The notes: a model not told the origin generated them from the sequence alone. A stretch of 64,000 nt of DNA from Cupriavidus sp. P-10 (GCF_003402535.2 NZ_AP025171.1:2170001-2234000); one strand, 5' to 3'. Positions 54,037 through 62,729 are shown, counted from the stretch's first letter. Translations and numbers: made by a program.

Positions 54037-54067
54037 TGCGCGATTAGTGAACGCATATGCGCGATCA
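54037..54067. promoter_or_regulatory. Direct repeat TGCGCGAT, 21-bp period
   Basis: TGCGCGATTA (54037-54046) and TGCGCGATCA (54058-54067) are spaced exactly 21 bp start to start, two helical turns, in the 309-bp gap between the divergent shikimate dehydrogenase-like and HPPD-like genes. TGCGAT halves also occur in the quiC-IclR promoter, so the same regulator may act at both. I see no other feature in this gap. Confidence 0.45.
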
Positions 54068-54201
54068 AGGCGCCGAATGCGGGTTTCTACGAGTCCGTTG
54101 CGAAGGGGCCAACGCGCGGGGAGGCGCGGCGCCGTTGCTACTATCGGTCGTCGCCGCAAGGCCCGCACCGCCCCCGCAATGCCCAGACAGGAGCCATGAC
54201 C

Positions 54202-55272
54202 ATGAGCGCCGCACACGACACTTCCCCGCGCGCAGAGGATGCCCAACCGTGGGACAACCCGCTCGGCATCCGAGGCTATGAGTTCATCGAGTTCGCGTCG
54301 CCCGACCCGGCCGCGCTGGGCCGGACGCTGGAACGGCTCGGCTTCGCCGCCATCGCACGGCATCGGCACAAGGCGGTGAAGCTGTACCGGCAGGGCGAGA
54401 TGAATTTCATTGTCGACGCCGAGCCGGACTCGTTCGCCACGCGCTATGCGGCGCGTTATGGCTTGTCGATCTGTGCGATCGGGATTCGTGTCGACGATGC
54501 GGCGGTGGCGTTCGCGCGGGCGCTGGAGGCTGGCGCATGGCCGTTCGAGGGTGGCACGGTGGGGCCGATGGAACTGAATATTCCCGCCGTCCAGGGGATC
54601 GGACAGTCGGTCCTGTACTTCATCGACCGCTGGCGAGGGAAAGAGGGGCGGCCGGGCGATGTGGGGGATATCTCGATCTACGACGTGGATTTCCGGCCGC
54701 TGCCGCCCGCCGGCGACATGTCCGACGCCGGCCTTCTCCGCGTCGACCACCTGACCCAGGCAGTCGATCCCGGCCACCTCGAAGAATGGCTGGAGTTCTA
54801 CCGCAAGGTGCTGGGGTTCCGGGAACTGCGCAGCGGCGGCGCGTCACACGCGCTGGTATCGCCATGCGGCAGCATCCGTATCCCGCTGTACGAAAAGGGA
54901 ACGCCGCGGCACGACCAGATGCGGCATTACCTGTCAGATCAGCACGGCGAAGGCATTCAGCACATTGCACTGGCCAGTGAGGACATCCTTGCCAGCGCCG
55001 CGGCACTGGCCGGCCGTGGCGTGCAGTTCGTGCAGCCGCCGACGGCTTACTACGATTCCGTGCCAGTGCGCGTGCCAGGCCACGGGCTGGACCTTGCCGC
55101 CCTGCAACGCTACGGCATCCTGGTCGACGGCACCGGCCCTCGCGAGCGCTTCCAGCAAGCCTTCCTGAAACGCGAGGCGGGCGAGTTTTTCTTCGAGGTC
55201 GTCCAGCGTGACGGTCACCAGGGTTTCGGCGAGGGCAACCTGCCGGTACTGGAAGCGCTGTCGACACGCTGA
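54202..55272 (+). CDS. HPPD-like VOC dioxygenase
   Basis: A 356-residue two-domain VOC protein resembling 4-hydroxyphenylpyruvate dioxygenase. The iron triad is His183 (RVDHLTQAV), His254 (GIQHIAL) and a Glu near 332 (FFEVVQRDG). The first domain is degenerate, as usual. The segment SPCGSIRIPLYEKG differs from the PIN/PLN of true HPPD, where the Asn contacts substrate, so another 2-oxo acid may be used. It could also be the detached partner of the QuiC dehydratase, as these two domains are fused in some species. The ATG at 54202 is preferred (AGGAG 8 nt upstream) over 54196 (2 nt). Confidence 0.78.
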   Translation: MSAAHDTSPRAEDAQPWDNPLGIRGYEFIEFASPDPAALGRTLERLGFAAIARHRHKAVKLYRQGEMNFIVDAEPDSFATRYAARYGLSICAIGIRVDDAAVAFARALEAGAWPFEGGTVGPMELNIPAVQGIGQSVLYFIDRWRGKEGRPGDVGDISIYDVDFRPLPPAGDMSDAGLLRVDHLTQAVDPGHLEEWLEFYRKVLGFRELRSGGASHALVSPCGSIRIPLYEKGTPRHDQMRHYLSDQHGEGIQHIALASEDILASAAALAGRGVQFVQPPTAYYDSVPVRVPGHGLDLAALQRYGILVDGTGPRERFQQAFLKREAGEFFFEVVQRDGHQGFGEGNLPVLEALSTR

Positions 55273-55458
55273 CACCCTGCGCCGCCGCCTAGGCGCGGCC
55301 CCCTCCTTCCTGCTTTCCCTCTGCGCCGGCCCTGTGCCGGCGTTGTCTTTTCCTCCCTCCCTTGCCGCTGCCAACGCCACTAGTGCCTCACAAGGCGCTT
55401 AGCATCGCATTTCGTCTCATTTTTTTGCTCAATTCATTCCGTAAACCAAAACTTCTTA
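55273..55458. other. Intergenic region upstream of the xsc promoter
   Basis: No gene is seen. It contains a Ser/Leu-poor pyrimidine-rich stretch after the HPPD-like gene and a T-run (TTTTTTT near 55420-55427) that could end rightward transcription, though no strong hairpin precedes it. Confidence 0.35.
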
Positions 55459-55487
55459 TTGACGTCGGCCGATCTTCCGCCTACATT
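55459..55487 (+). promoter_or_regulatory. Sigma-70-type promoter of xsc
   Basis: TTGACG (55459-55464) and TACATT (55482-55487) are separated by exactly 17 bp. The predicted transcript would start near 55494, about 64 nt before the xsc ATG. Confidence 0.65.
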
Positions 55488-55509
55488 TCGACCAACGCAT
55501 CAATTTTCC

Positions 55510-55524
55510 GGAACGGACTGTTCC
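55510..55524. promoter_or_regulatory. Inverted repeat GGAAC-N5-GTTCC downstream of the xsc promoter
   Basis: A perfect 5-bp inverted repeat around GGACT, located in the predicted 5' UTR between the promoter and the ribosome binding site. It is placed where a repressor would block elongation, or it could act as an RNA hairpin. Confidence 0.4.
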
Positions 55525-55557
55525 ACTTTATAAGACCCCAACCAGGAGACACCCGCC

Positions 55558-57414
55558 ATGCGCGACCTCGAAACCACCAAGCAGCCCGCCGTTTCCGGTG
55601 GCTCGGCCGCAGCGAAAGACAGCCAGGTTCCGGCTGGCCCGCAGACCATGACCCCGTCCGAAGCCTTCGTCGAGACGATGGCCGCCAACGGCGTGACCGA
55701 CATGTTCGGCATCATGGGCTCGGCCTTCATGGACGCGATGGACATCTTCGCCCCGGCCGGCATCCGCCTGATCCCGGTGGTGCACGAGCAAGGCGCCGGC
55801 CATATGGCCGACGGCTATGCCCGTGTGTCGGGCCGCCATGGCGTGGTGATCGGCCAGAACGGCCCCGGCATCTCCAACTGCGTGACCTCGATCGCCGCTG
55901 CCTACTGGGCCCACAGCCCGGTGGTGATCGTCACCCCCGAAGCCGGCACCATGGGCATCGGCCTGGGCGGCTTCCAGGAAGCCAATCAGCTGCCGATGTT
56001 CCAGGAGTTCACCAAGTACCAGGGGCACGTCACCAACCCGGCGCGCATGGCCGAATTCACCGCGCGCTGCTTCGACCGCGCCATGTCGGAAATGGGCCCG
56101 ACCCAGCTGAACATCCCGCGCGACCACTTCTACGGCAAGATCACTGCCGAGATCCCGCAACCGCGCCGCCTCGACCGCGGCCCCGGCGGCGATGAAAGCC
56201 TGAACGAGGCCGCCGAACTGCTGGCCAACGCCAAGTTCCCGGTGATCATCTCGGGCGGTGGCGTGGTCATGGCCGATGCGATCGAGGAATGCAAGGCACT
56301 GGCCGAGCGCCTGGGCGCGCCGGTGGTCAACAGCTACCTGCACAACGACTCGTTCCCGGCCAGCCACCCGCTGTGGTGCGGCCCGCTGGGCTACCAGGGC
56401 TCGAAGGCCGCGATGAAGCTGATCTCGCGCGCCGACGTGGTGATCGCGCTGGGCTCGCGCCTGGGGCCGTTCGGCACGCTGCCGCAGCACGGCATGGACT
56501 ACTGGCCCAAGAACGCCAAGATCATCCAGATCGATGCCGACCACAAGATGCTGGGCCTGGTGAAGAAGATCTCGGTGGGCATCTGCGGCGACGCCAAGGC
56601 TGCCGCCATCGCGCTGACCCAGCGCCTGGCCGGCCGCACGCTGGCCTGCGACGCCACCCGCGACGCACGCGCCACCGACATCAGCAATGAAAAGGCCGCG
56701 TGGGAGAAGGAGCTGGACGACTGGACGCACGAGCGCGACCCGTACAGCCTGGACATGATCGAAGAGCAGAAGCAGGAGCGCACGCCCCACGGCGGCCACT
56801 ACCTGCACCCGCGCCAGGTGCTGCGCGAGCTGGAAAAGGCCATGCCGGAAGACGTGATGGTGTCCACCGACATCGGCAACATCAACTCGGTGGCAAACAG
56901 CTACCTGCGCTTCGAAAAGCCGCGCAGCTTCTTCGCGGCGATGAGCTGGGGCAACTGCGGCTACGCCTTCCCGACCATCATCGGCGCCAAGGTCGCGGCG
57001 CCGCACCGCCCGGCCGTGTCGTACGCCGGTGACGGCGCCTGGGGCATGAGCCTGATGGAAACCATGACCTGCGTGCGCCACAACATCCCGGTGACCGCGG
57101 TGGTGTTCCACAACCGCCAGTGGGGCGCGGAGAAGAAGAACCAGGTCGACTTCTACAACCGCCGCTTCGTCGCGGGCGAGCTCGACAACCAGAGCTTCGC
57201 CGAGATCGCCAAGGCGATGGGCGCGGAAGGCATCGTGGTGGACCGCCTGGAAGACGTGGGCCCGGCACTGAAGCGCGCCATCGACCTGCAGATGAACCAC
57301 GGCAAGACCACGATCATCGAGATCATGTGCACGCGTGAACTGGGCGACCCGTTCCGCCGCGATGCGCTGTCGAAGCCGGTGCGTCACCTGGACAAGTACA
57401 AGGACTACGTCTGA
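55558..57414 (+). CDS. xsc: Sulfoacetaldehyde acetyltransferase
   Basis: A 618-residue thiamine diphosphate enzyme of the acetolactate synthase superfamily. The ThDP-activating Glu77 is in VVHEQGAGHMADGYARVSG, and the Mg/diphosphate motif GDGAWGMSLMETM begins near residue 491. The FHNRQWGAEKKNQVDFYNRRF block is characteristic of Xsc. It converts sulfoacetaldehyde plus phosphate to acetyl phosphate and sulfite, the common last step of taurine, isethionate and sulfoacetate breakdown. About 25 N-terminal residues precede the conserved core. AGGAGA precedes the ATG. pta and a sulfite exporter gene follow; no taurine-specific gene is beside it. Confidence 0.95.
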   Translation: MRDLETTKQPAVSGGSAAAKDSQVPAGPQTMTPSEAFVETMAANGVTDMFGIMGSAFMDAMDIFAPAGIRLIPVVHEQGAGHMADGYARVSGRHGVVIGQNGPGISNCVTSIAAAYWAHSPVVIVTPEAGTMGIGLGGFQEANQLPMFQEFTKYQGHVTNPARMAEFTARCFDRAMSEMGPTQLNIPRDHFYGKITAEIPQPRRLDRGPGGDESLNEAAELLANAKFPVIISGGGVVMADAIEECKALAERLGAPVVNSYLHNDSFPASHPLWCGPLGYQGSKAAMKLISRADVVIALGSRLGPFGTLPQHGMDYWPKNAKIIQIDADHKMLGLVKKISVGICGDAKAAAIALTQRLAGRTLACDATRDARATDISNEKAAWEKELDDWTHERDPYSLDMIEEQKQERTPHGGHYLHPRQVLRELEKAMPEDVMVSTDIGNINSVANSYLRFEKPRSFFAAMSWGNCGYAFPTIIGAKVAAPHRPAVSYAGDGAWGMSLMETMTCVRHNIPVTAVVFHNRQWGAEKKNQVDFYNRRFVAGELDNQSFAEIAKAMGAEGIVVDRLEDVGPALKRAIDLQMNHGKTTIIEIMCTRELGDPFRRDALSKPVRHLDKYKDYV

Positions 57415-57426
57415 TCGCCGCGTGCT

Positions 57427-57546
57427 CCCTCTCCCGCACGCGGGAGAGGGCTGGGGAGAGGGCCGGTGCTGCCACGAAGTGAAGCGCTTCAGCATAGCGA
57501 CGGCCCGCCCTCTCGCCCTGCCCCTCTCCCGCACGCGGGAGAGGGG
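57427..57546. repeat. Composite palindromic repeat, copies 4a and 4b, between xsc and pta
   Basis: Palindrome 4a (57427-57450) is CCCTCTCCCGC-AC-GCGGGAGAGGG; 4b (57521-57546) has 12-bp arms CCCCTCTCCCGC around AC. GGGGAGAGGGC and GCCCTCTCGCCC face each other between them. It fills most of the 194-bp gap inside the xsc-pta operon and could stabilise the xsc message or reduce pta expression. Confidence 0.85.
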
Positions 57547-57608
57547 AGAACACCAAGGGCATAGCGCGAGTCGCTGGCCCTTTTTTCAGTTTTACCGAGC
57601 CAACCACC

Positions 57609-58643
57609 ATGAAACCCATCCTCCGCATCATCGACCGCGCCCGCGCCGCACCCCGCCGCATCGTGCTGTGCGAGGCCGAAGACCCGCGCATCCTGCAGGC
57701 GGCGCAGCGTGCCACGCAGGAAGGCATCGCCCGCATCGTGCTGGTCGGCAATCCGCGCCAGATCAACGCGGCCGCGGCCATCCACGGCATCGCGCTGGAC
57801 GGCATCACGCTGGTCGATCCCGCCACCTCCGCGCTGACACCCTCGTTCGCGCAGCAGCTCTACGCGTTGCGCCAGAAGAAGGGCATGACGCTGGACGAAG
57901 CCAGGCGCGCGGTGCTTGACCCGCTGTGCTTTGCCAACCTGATGGTGCGCCTCGGCCATGCGGACGGCTCGGTCGCGGGGGCGGAACACACCACCGCCGA
58001 CGTGGTGCGCAACGCGATCCAGCTGATCGGGCTGGCGCCCGGCTTCCGGCTGGTGTCGAGCTTTTTCCTGATGATGCTGTGCGAGCCCTTCCATACGCTC
58101 AAGGGCGGGCTGATCTTCTCTGACTGCGGGCTGGTGGTGAATCCCGATGCGGACGAGCTGTCGGAGATCGCCATGGCCGCCGCCGACAGCGCCCGTGCGC
58201 TGCTGAACGACGAGCCGCGCGTGGCGATGCTGTCGTTCTCGACCAGCGGCAGCGCGCACCACGCCGCCGTGGACAAGGTGGTGGCCGCGACCGAGCGCGT
58301 GCGCGCGCAGCGCCCCGGCCTGGCCATCGATGGCGACGTGCAGCTCGATGCCGCCATCGTCGCCGAGATCGCCGCGCGCAAGGTCGCGCATTCGCAGGTC
58401 AACGGCCGCGCCAATGTGCTGGTGTTTCCCAACCTGGAGTCCGGCAATATCGGCTACAAGCTGGCCGAGCGCGTCGGCGGCGCCAAGGCCATCGGGCCGA
58501 TGCTGCAAGGGCTGAGCAAGCCCGCCAACGACCTGTCCCGCGGTTGCAGCGCGGACGATGTGTTCCATGTCATCGCCGTCACCGTGGTCCAGGCGCAAGC
58601 CACCGCGGAACAGGGCACCAAAGGCGAGCAGGCGGCGGCATGA
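57609..58643 (+). CDS. pta: Phosphate acetyltransferase
   Basis: A 344-residue single-domain Pta. RRIVLCEAEDPRILQAAQ opens the PTA_PTB fold, with GSVAGAEHTTADVVRNAIQ and MLSFSTSGSAHHAAVDKV as conserved blocks. It turns the acetyl phosphate made by Xsc into acetyl-CoA. It lacks the N-terminal DRTGG region of long Pta enzymes, as is usual for sulfonate-linked copies. The ATG at 57609 has a weak ribosome binding site. Its stop overlaps the exporter start by 4 bp. Confidence 0.93.
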   Translation: MKPILRIIDRARAAPRRIVLCEAEDPRILQAAQRATQEGIARIVLVGNPRQINAAAAIHGIALDGITLVDPATSALTPSFAQQLYALRQKKGMTLDEARRAVLDPLCFANLMVRLGHADGSVAGAEHTTADVVRNAIQLIGLAPGFRLVSSFFLMMLCEPFHTLKGGLIFSDCGLVVNPDADELSEIAMAAADSARALLNDEPRVAMLSFSTSGSAHHAAVDKVVAATERVRAQRPGLAIDGDVQLDAAIVAEIAARKVAHSQVNGRANVLVFPNLESGNIGYKLAERVGGAKAIGPMLQGLSKPANDLSRGCSADDVFHVIAVTVVQAQATAEQGTKGEQAAA

Positions 58644-59410
58644 AAGCAGAATTGTTGTTGCCGCTGCTGGGGCTGCAGGCCCTGCTCGGCGCCGGTACCT
58701 ACTTCCAGACGGTGACCGGCTTTGGCCTCGGCATGATCGTGATGGGGGCCACCAGCGGGCTGGGGCTCGCGCCAGTGGCCACCGTTGCGGCCGTGGTCAG
58801 CCTGGTGACGCTGGCCAACAGCGCCTGCGCGCTGCCCGGCAAGCTGGAGCATATCGACTGGCGCGCCGTGGGCGCGGCCGCCATCGGCATCCTGCCGTCG
58901 GTGCTGGTCGGCGTGCTGGTGCTGGAGTACCTGAGTTCCAGCGCCGCCACGCTGCTGCAGTTGCTGCTGGGCGCGGTGATACTGTATGGCGGACTCAGCG
59001 CGGCCTTCCGGCCGGAACCGCTGCCAAGGCGCTCCGGCGATGGCAGCTTCTTCATGAGCGGCGTGTTCGGCGGGCTGCTGAGCGGCATGTTCGGCGTGTC
59101 CGGGCCGCCGCTGATCTTCCAGTTCTACCGGCAGCCGATGAAGCCGGTGGAGATCCGCTGCGCGCTGATCCTGGTGTTCACCGTCACGTCCAGCGTGCGC
59201 ACGTTGTTCTCGGCGTGGCAGGGCCAGCTCGATGCCGCGATCTGGCTGCAGGCCGCACTCGGCGTGCCGGTGGTGGTGATCGCCACGCTGCTGGGCCGGC
59301 GCTTTCCGCCGCCGTTCTCGCCGACCACGACGCGGCGCGTCGCGTTCGGCGTGCTGATCGGCATCGGCGTCAGCCTGATGCTGCCGGCGATCTCGGCATG
59401 GGTGCGCTAA
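58640..59410 (+). CDS. TauE/SafE family sulfite exporter
   Basis: A 256-residue inner-membrane protein with about eight hydrophobic segments and the family's repeated FQTVTGFGLGMIVMG and SGVFGGLLSGMFGVSGPPLIFQF motifs. Members beside xsc export the sulfite released by desulfonation. The ATG at 58640 overlaps the pta stop (ATGA), so it is co-translated with pta. The next gene converges. Confidence 0.88.
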   Translation: MKAELLLPLLGLQALLGAGTYFQTVTGFGLGMIVMGATSGLGLAPVATVAAVVSLVTLANSACALPGKLEHIDWRAVGAAAIGILPSVLVGVLVLEYLSSSAATLLQLLLGAVILYGGLSAAFRPEPLPRRSGDGSFFMSGVFGGLLSGMFGVSGPPLIFQFYRQPMKPVEIRCALILVFTVTSSVRTLFSAWQGQLDAAIWLQAALGVPVVVIATLLGRRFPPPFSPTTTRRVAFGVLIGIGVSLMLPAISAWVR

Positions 59411-59465
59411 GTTCGGAAAGTGCGGTAAGTGCGGCAAGGGCGCCGGCAGTGCCCTCCCCACTCGT

Positions 59466-60770
59466 TCAGGCGACCGTACCCGCCGGTTGCGCCAGCGGTG
59501 CGGTCTCTTCCTTCTCCCCGCTGCCCCCGGCCTGCCCCAGGTCCATGCCCGTGGTCTCCGGCAGCAATACCGCGGCAACCACGACCATGGCATAGCCGAC
59601 TCCGGCCACGATGGCGATCGCGGTCGGCAGCGAAGTGTGCCCCGTACTCAGCCACCCGACCGACAGCGGGAACAGCGAGCCGATCACACGGCCGGCGTTG
59701 TACGAGACGCCATACCCCGTCGCGCGGATATCGTTGGGATACGACTCGGAGATGGTGGCGCCGATGCCGGCGAACACGCCCTGCATCAGCACCCCCAGCG
59801 GGAATCCCAGGAACAGCATCGACGTGTTCGACACCGGGATCACCATGTAGACCAGCGCGGCCACGAATGCCCCCGCCGCGAATACGATGTAGGTCAGCCG
59901 CCGGCCCCAGCGGTCAGTGGCGTAGGCCCCCGCCACGTAGCCGATCAATGAGCCGATGATGGTGACCGCCAGGTAGGAACTGGTGCCAAATACGGACAGG
60001 CCACGCTCGGTCTTGAGGAAGGTCGGCAGCCACGTGGCGATGGCGTAGTACGCCCCCAGCATGCCGCCGGAAAGCAGGCTGCACAGCAGCGTCTTCGCCA
60101 GCAGCGGCCCGCGGAACAGGCGGCCGAGCCCGGACAGCGCCGAGCCCTGCCTGCCCGCCGCGCGGCTCTTCAGGAAAATCTCCGGCTCCTCCAGGTTGCG
60201 GCGCAGGTAGATCACCACCAGCGCCGGCAGGATGCCGAGGAAGAAGCAGACGCGCCATGCCGTCTCCGCCGGCAGCACGCTGAACGTGATCGCGTACACG
60301 ATCGCCGCCGCGCCCCAGCCGAAGGAATAGCTGCTGGCGGTAAAGCCCGAGTATTTGCCGCGGTGCGCCGGGTTGCGGATCATCTCCGTCACCAGCACCA
60401 TGCACAGCGACGACTCGCCGCCAAACCCCAGCCCCTGGATCATGCGGAACAGCATCAGCTGCTCCGGCGACTGCGCCAGCCCGCACAGGAAGCAGGCGCC
60501 GGCGAACACGATGATGGTCCAGCGCAGCACGCGCACACGGCCGTAGCGGTCGGCCAGGATACCCGCGCCGATCGCGCCGACCAGCGACGACACTAGCGTC
60601 CACGTGACGATCGCGCCCGCCGTGGATTTGCTCATGCCCCACTGCCCCAGCAGCGTGGAAATGAGGAAGGAATAGATCATGAAGTCGAACACGTCGACGG
60701 CATGCCCCAGGAACGCGCCATAGAAACCCTTGCGCTCCATGCGCGACAAATCACGGAACCAATCGAACAT
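59466..60770 (-). CDS. MFS transporter, aromatic/organic acid:H+ symporter-like
   Basis: A 434-residue 12-TM permease. It has FLGHAVDVFDFMIYSF in TM1, the ADRYGRVRVLRW loop, GLGFGGESSLCMVLVTEM in TM4-5 and a C-terminal LLPETTGMDL typical of the sugar/acid transporter branches. AGGGATC precedes the ATG at 60770. It lies 42 bp downstream of the amidase gene on the same strand, so it probably imports the amide or exports the acid made by that enzyme. Confidence 0.85.
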   Translation of the reverse strand: MFDWFRDLSRMERKGFYGAFLGHAVDVFDFMIYSFLISTLLGQWGMSKSTAGAIVTWTLVSSLVGAIGAGILADRYGRVRVLRWTIIVFAGACFLCGLAQSPEQLMLFRMIQGLGFGGESSLCMVLVTEMIRNPAHRGKYSGFTASSYSFGWGAAAIVYAITFSVLPAETAWRVCFFLGILPALVVIYLRRNLEEPEIFLKSRAAGRQGSALSGLGRLFRGPLLAKTLLCSLLSGGMLGAYYAIATWLPTFLKTERGLSVFGTSSYLAVTIIGSLIGYVAGAYATDRWGRRLTYIVFAAGAFVAALVYMVIPVSNTSMLFLGFPLGVLMQGVFAGIGATISESYPNDIRATGYGVSYNAGRVIGSLFPLSVGWLSTGHTSLPTAIAIVAGVGYAMVVVAAVLLPETTGMDLGQAGGSGEKEETAPLAQPAGTVA

Positions 60771-60812
60771 GATCCCTCCCCTGTGGTGTGTGATGTGATT
60801 GTTGTGGTGTGG

Positions 60813-62309
60813 TTAGTCGTGGTGGTCCGCTGGCCGGGCGGCAGGCCGCGGCGGCGGCCGGCAGGCATGGCCCGCTTCCTCCAGCAGGCCGGCAAAACGC
60901 AAGGCAGTGAGATCCTGGTAGCGGCCGGCGACGATCTGCACGCCGACCGGCAGGCCGCTGGTGCCCGGCCCGATCGGCGCGACCGCCGAAGGCAGGCCGC
61001 ACACGCCGGAATGGCCGGCCCAGAACAGCTGCGTGGTCATAGGCTGCGGGCGGCCGTTGACGGTGATGGTGCGCTGCCAGGGCTCGCCCGCCTCGTTCAG
61101 CGGAAATGCCGTGGTGGCGGCGGCCGGGCATAGCAGCACGTCGTAGCCGGTGAAGAAGCTGCGCCAGGCGGCGGCAAAGCGTTCGCGCGCAACCTGCAGG
61201 CGCAACCAGTCGCGATGGCTCAGCGTCGCGCCGGTGTACTGCAGGGTCGCATAGTCATCGTCGCCAGCCGCGGCGGTGGCGCTGCGGGCCAGCGCATCGG
61301 CGAAGGCGGCGTCGTCCATGTGCACCGAGGTGGTGGCGCGCAGCAGCGTCACGTAGACGTGCCATAGCTCGCCGGCGTCGAAGTCCGGCCGCACGTGCCA
61401 GTCGACGCGGGCGCCCTTGCCGGCCAGCCAGTGCCCAAGCTGTTCGATCTGCACGGCGACCTCGCCGTCGGCTTCCGCCTGGGCGTGGGTGGGCAGCACG
61501 GCGACACGGAAATCGGAAAGCTGGCGATGCGGGCATTCCGGCAACTGCAGCCGGTATGGGAACGCCTCGTCACCGGCCGGGCCCGCGATCGTGCGCAGCA
61601 CCAGTTCCAGGTCCCGTGCGCTACGGGCCAGCGGGCCGGCGACATTGATGTCCTGTTCCCCGAAGCGCGCCGCGCCGGTGCCATGGCCCGCCAGCGGCAC
61701 CAGCCCGTGGCTGGGCTTGAGCGAGAAGATGCCGCAGTAATGCGCCGGATTGCGCAGCGAGGAACCGATGTCGGAGCCCACGTCGAAGAACGACAGGCCC
61801 GCGCAGACCGCCGCGGCGCTGCCGCCGGACGAGCCGCCCGGCGTGCGGGACGGATCGTGCGGGTTGCGGGTCGTGCCGTAGATGGCGTTGTAGCTCTGCC
61901 AGTCGCGCAGGCCGAGCGGCACGTTGGTCTTGCCGAGCAGGATCGCGCCGGCATCGCGCAGCCGTTGCACCACCACGGCATCGCGCTGGGCTGCGTGCCC
62001 GCGCAAGGCGGGATTGCCGCAGGTGGTCGGCCAGCCGGCGACGTCGAACGATTCCTTGACCGAGAACGGCACGCCGTCCAGGACGCCGCGTGCCTGCCCG
62101 GCGCGACGGCGCCGGTCGCTGTCGCGGGCCGCGGCGCGCGCGGCGCTGAAATCCGACAGCACCAATGCATTGATGATCCCGTGCCATGCCTGCCAGGCCG
62201 CCTCGCAGGCGTCCACCAGGTCCACCGAGGAAACCGCGCCGCTGCCGAGCCGTTGTGCCATCTCCCACAGCGGCGGAAAGCCGCCAGTCGTCCAGTCGGG
62301 CAGGTTCAC
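60813..62309 (-). CDS. Amidase (amidase signature family)
   Basis: A 498-residue Ser-Ser-Lys hydrolase. Lys85 is in PFSVKESFD, the cis-serine lies in GGSSGGSAA (159-166), and the nucleophile is Ser184 in SDIGSSLRNPAHYCG. The residue before the nucleophile is Ser where DxGGS(I/L)R is usual. It hydrolyses an amide or aryl amide to acid and ammonia. AAGGAG lies just upstream of the ATG at 62309. A TATAGT box (minus strand, about 62398-62393) and a GTATAC site lie about 80 bp upstream. It likely forms an operon with the MFS gene. Confidence 0.87.
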   Translation of the reverse strand: MNLPDWTTGGFPPLWEMAQRLGSGAVSSVDLVDACEAAWQAWHGIINALVLSDFSAARAAARDSDRRRRAGQARGVLDGVPFSVKESFDVAGWPTTCGNPALRGHAAQRDAVVVQRLRDAGAILLGKTNVPLGLRDWQSYNAIYGTTRNPHDPSRTPGGSSGGSAAAVCAGLSFFDVGSDIGSSLRNPAHYCGIFSLKPSHGLVPLAGHGTGAARFGEQDINVAGPLARSARDLELVLRTIAGPAGDEAFPYRLQLPECPHRQLSDFRVAVLPTHAQAEADGEVAVQIEQLGHWLAGKGARVDWHVRPDFDAGELWHVYVTLLRATTSVHMDDAAFADALARSATAAAGDDDYATLQYTGATLSHRDWLRLQVARERFAAAWRSFFTGYDVLLCPAAATTAFPLNEAGEPWQRTITVNGRPQPMTTQLFWAGHSGVCGLPSAVAPIGPGTSGLPVGVQIVAGRYQDLTALRFAGLLEEAGHACRPPPRPAARPADHHD

Positions 62310-62389
62310 ATCGGCTCCTTGTCGTTATCCGCGCGGTTCAGGCACGGTGGGGGCGTATGAGGGGCTCAGGAGGTACTGCGGTTGCGTTG

Positions 62390-62395
62390 GTATAC
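62390..62395. promoter_or_regulatory. GTATAC site in the amidase promoter
   Basis: On the minus strand the region reads ATATAGTATACCAACG, so a TATAGT -10 box and a GTATACCA element overlap. The same GTATACCA string lies upstream of the GntR gene at 63651. Confidence 0.45.
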
Positions 62396-62552
62396 TATAT
62401 TCCGTTTCACGCGCAGTGCAAGACTAATGTGCGTGCGGGCACCGCGCTGGCAGCGCAAGACCGATCGATTATGCGGGAGAGGCGGCTCGCAGGACGCGTG
62501 CCACGGGGATGGAAAGAGCGGCGCGATGCGCCGCCCGGTCATTCAGGTGGGA

Positions 62553-62729
62553 TCAGCAGTGGCCACGGCGCGGCGCATGGCCGCCCAGCGCCTGGATGAA
62601 ACGGCCGATATCGCGCAGGCGCAGCGGCATCAGGGGCGAGGCGTGGCGCACGGCGTCACGCGTTGCAAAGTGGCGCAGCAGCTGCTGGCCGACGGGTTGC
62701 GAAAGATAGCGTTGCTCGGGCGACAGCAT
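62553..62729 (-). CDS. Hypothetical 58-residue protein
   Basis: A short basic protein, MLSPEQRYLSQPVGQQLLRHF onward, ending in RDIGRFIQALGGHAPRRGHC. No family is recognised. Support comes from codon use and from a TATACT -10-like box on the minus strand about 31 bp upstream of the ATG. The ribosome binding site is poor. It lies between the amidase and GntR genes, with a GTATAC site at its promoter. It could be spurious. Confidence 0.35.
   Translation of the reverse strand: MLSPEQRYLSQPVGQQLLRHFATRDAVRHASPLMPLRLRDIGRFIQALGGHAPRRGHC

Noticed and set aside
55528..57534. A 668-codon minus-strand frame opposite xsc
   Set aside because: Low-complexity His/Arg/Ala/Val product with no motif; xsc on the other strand is beyond doubt.
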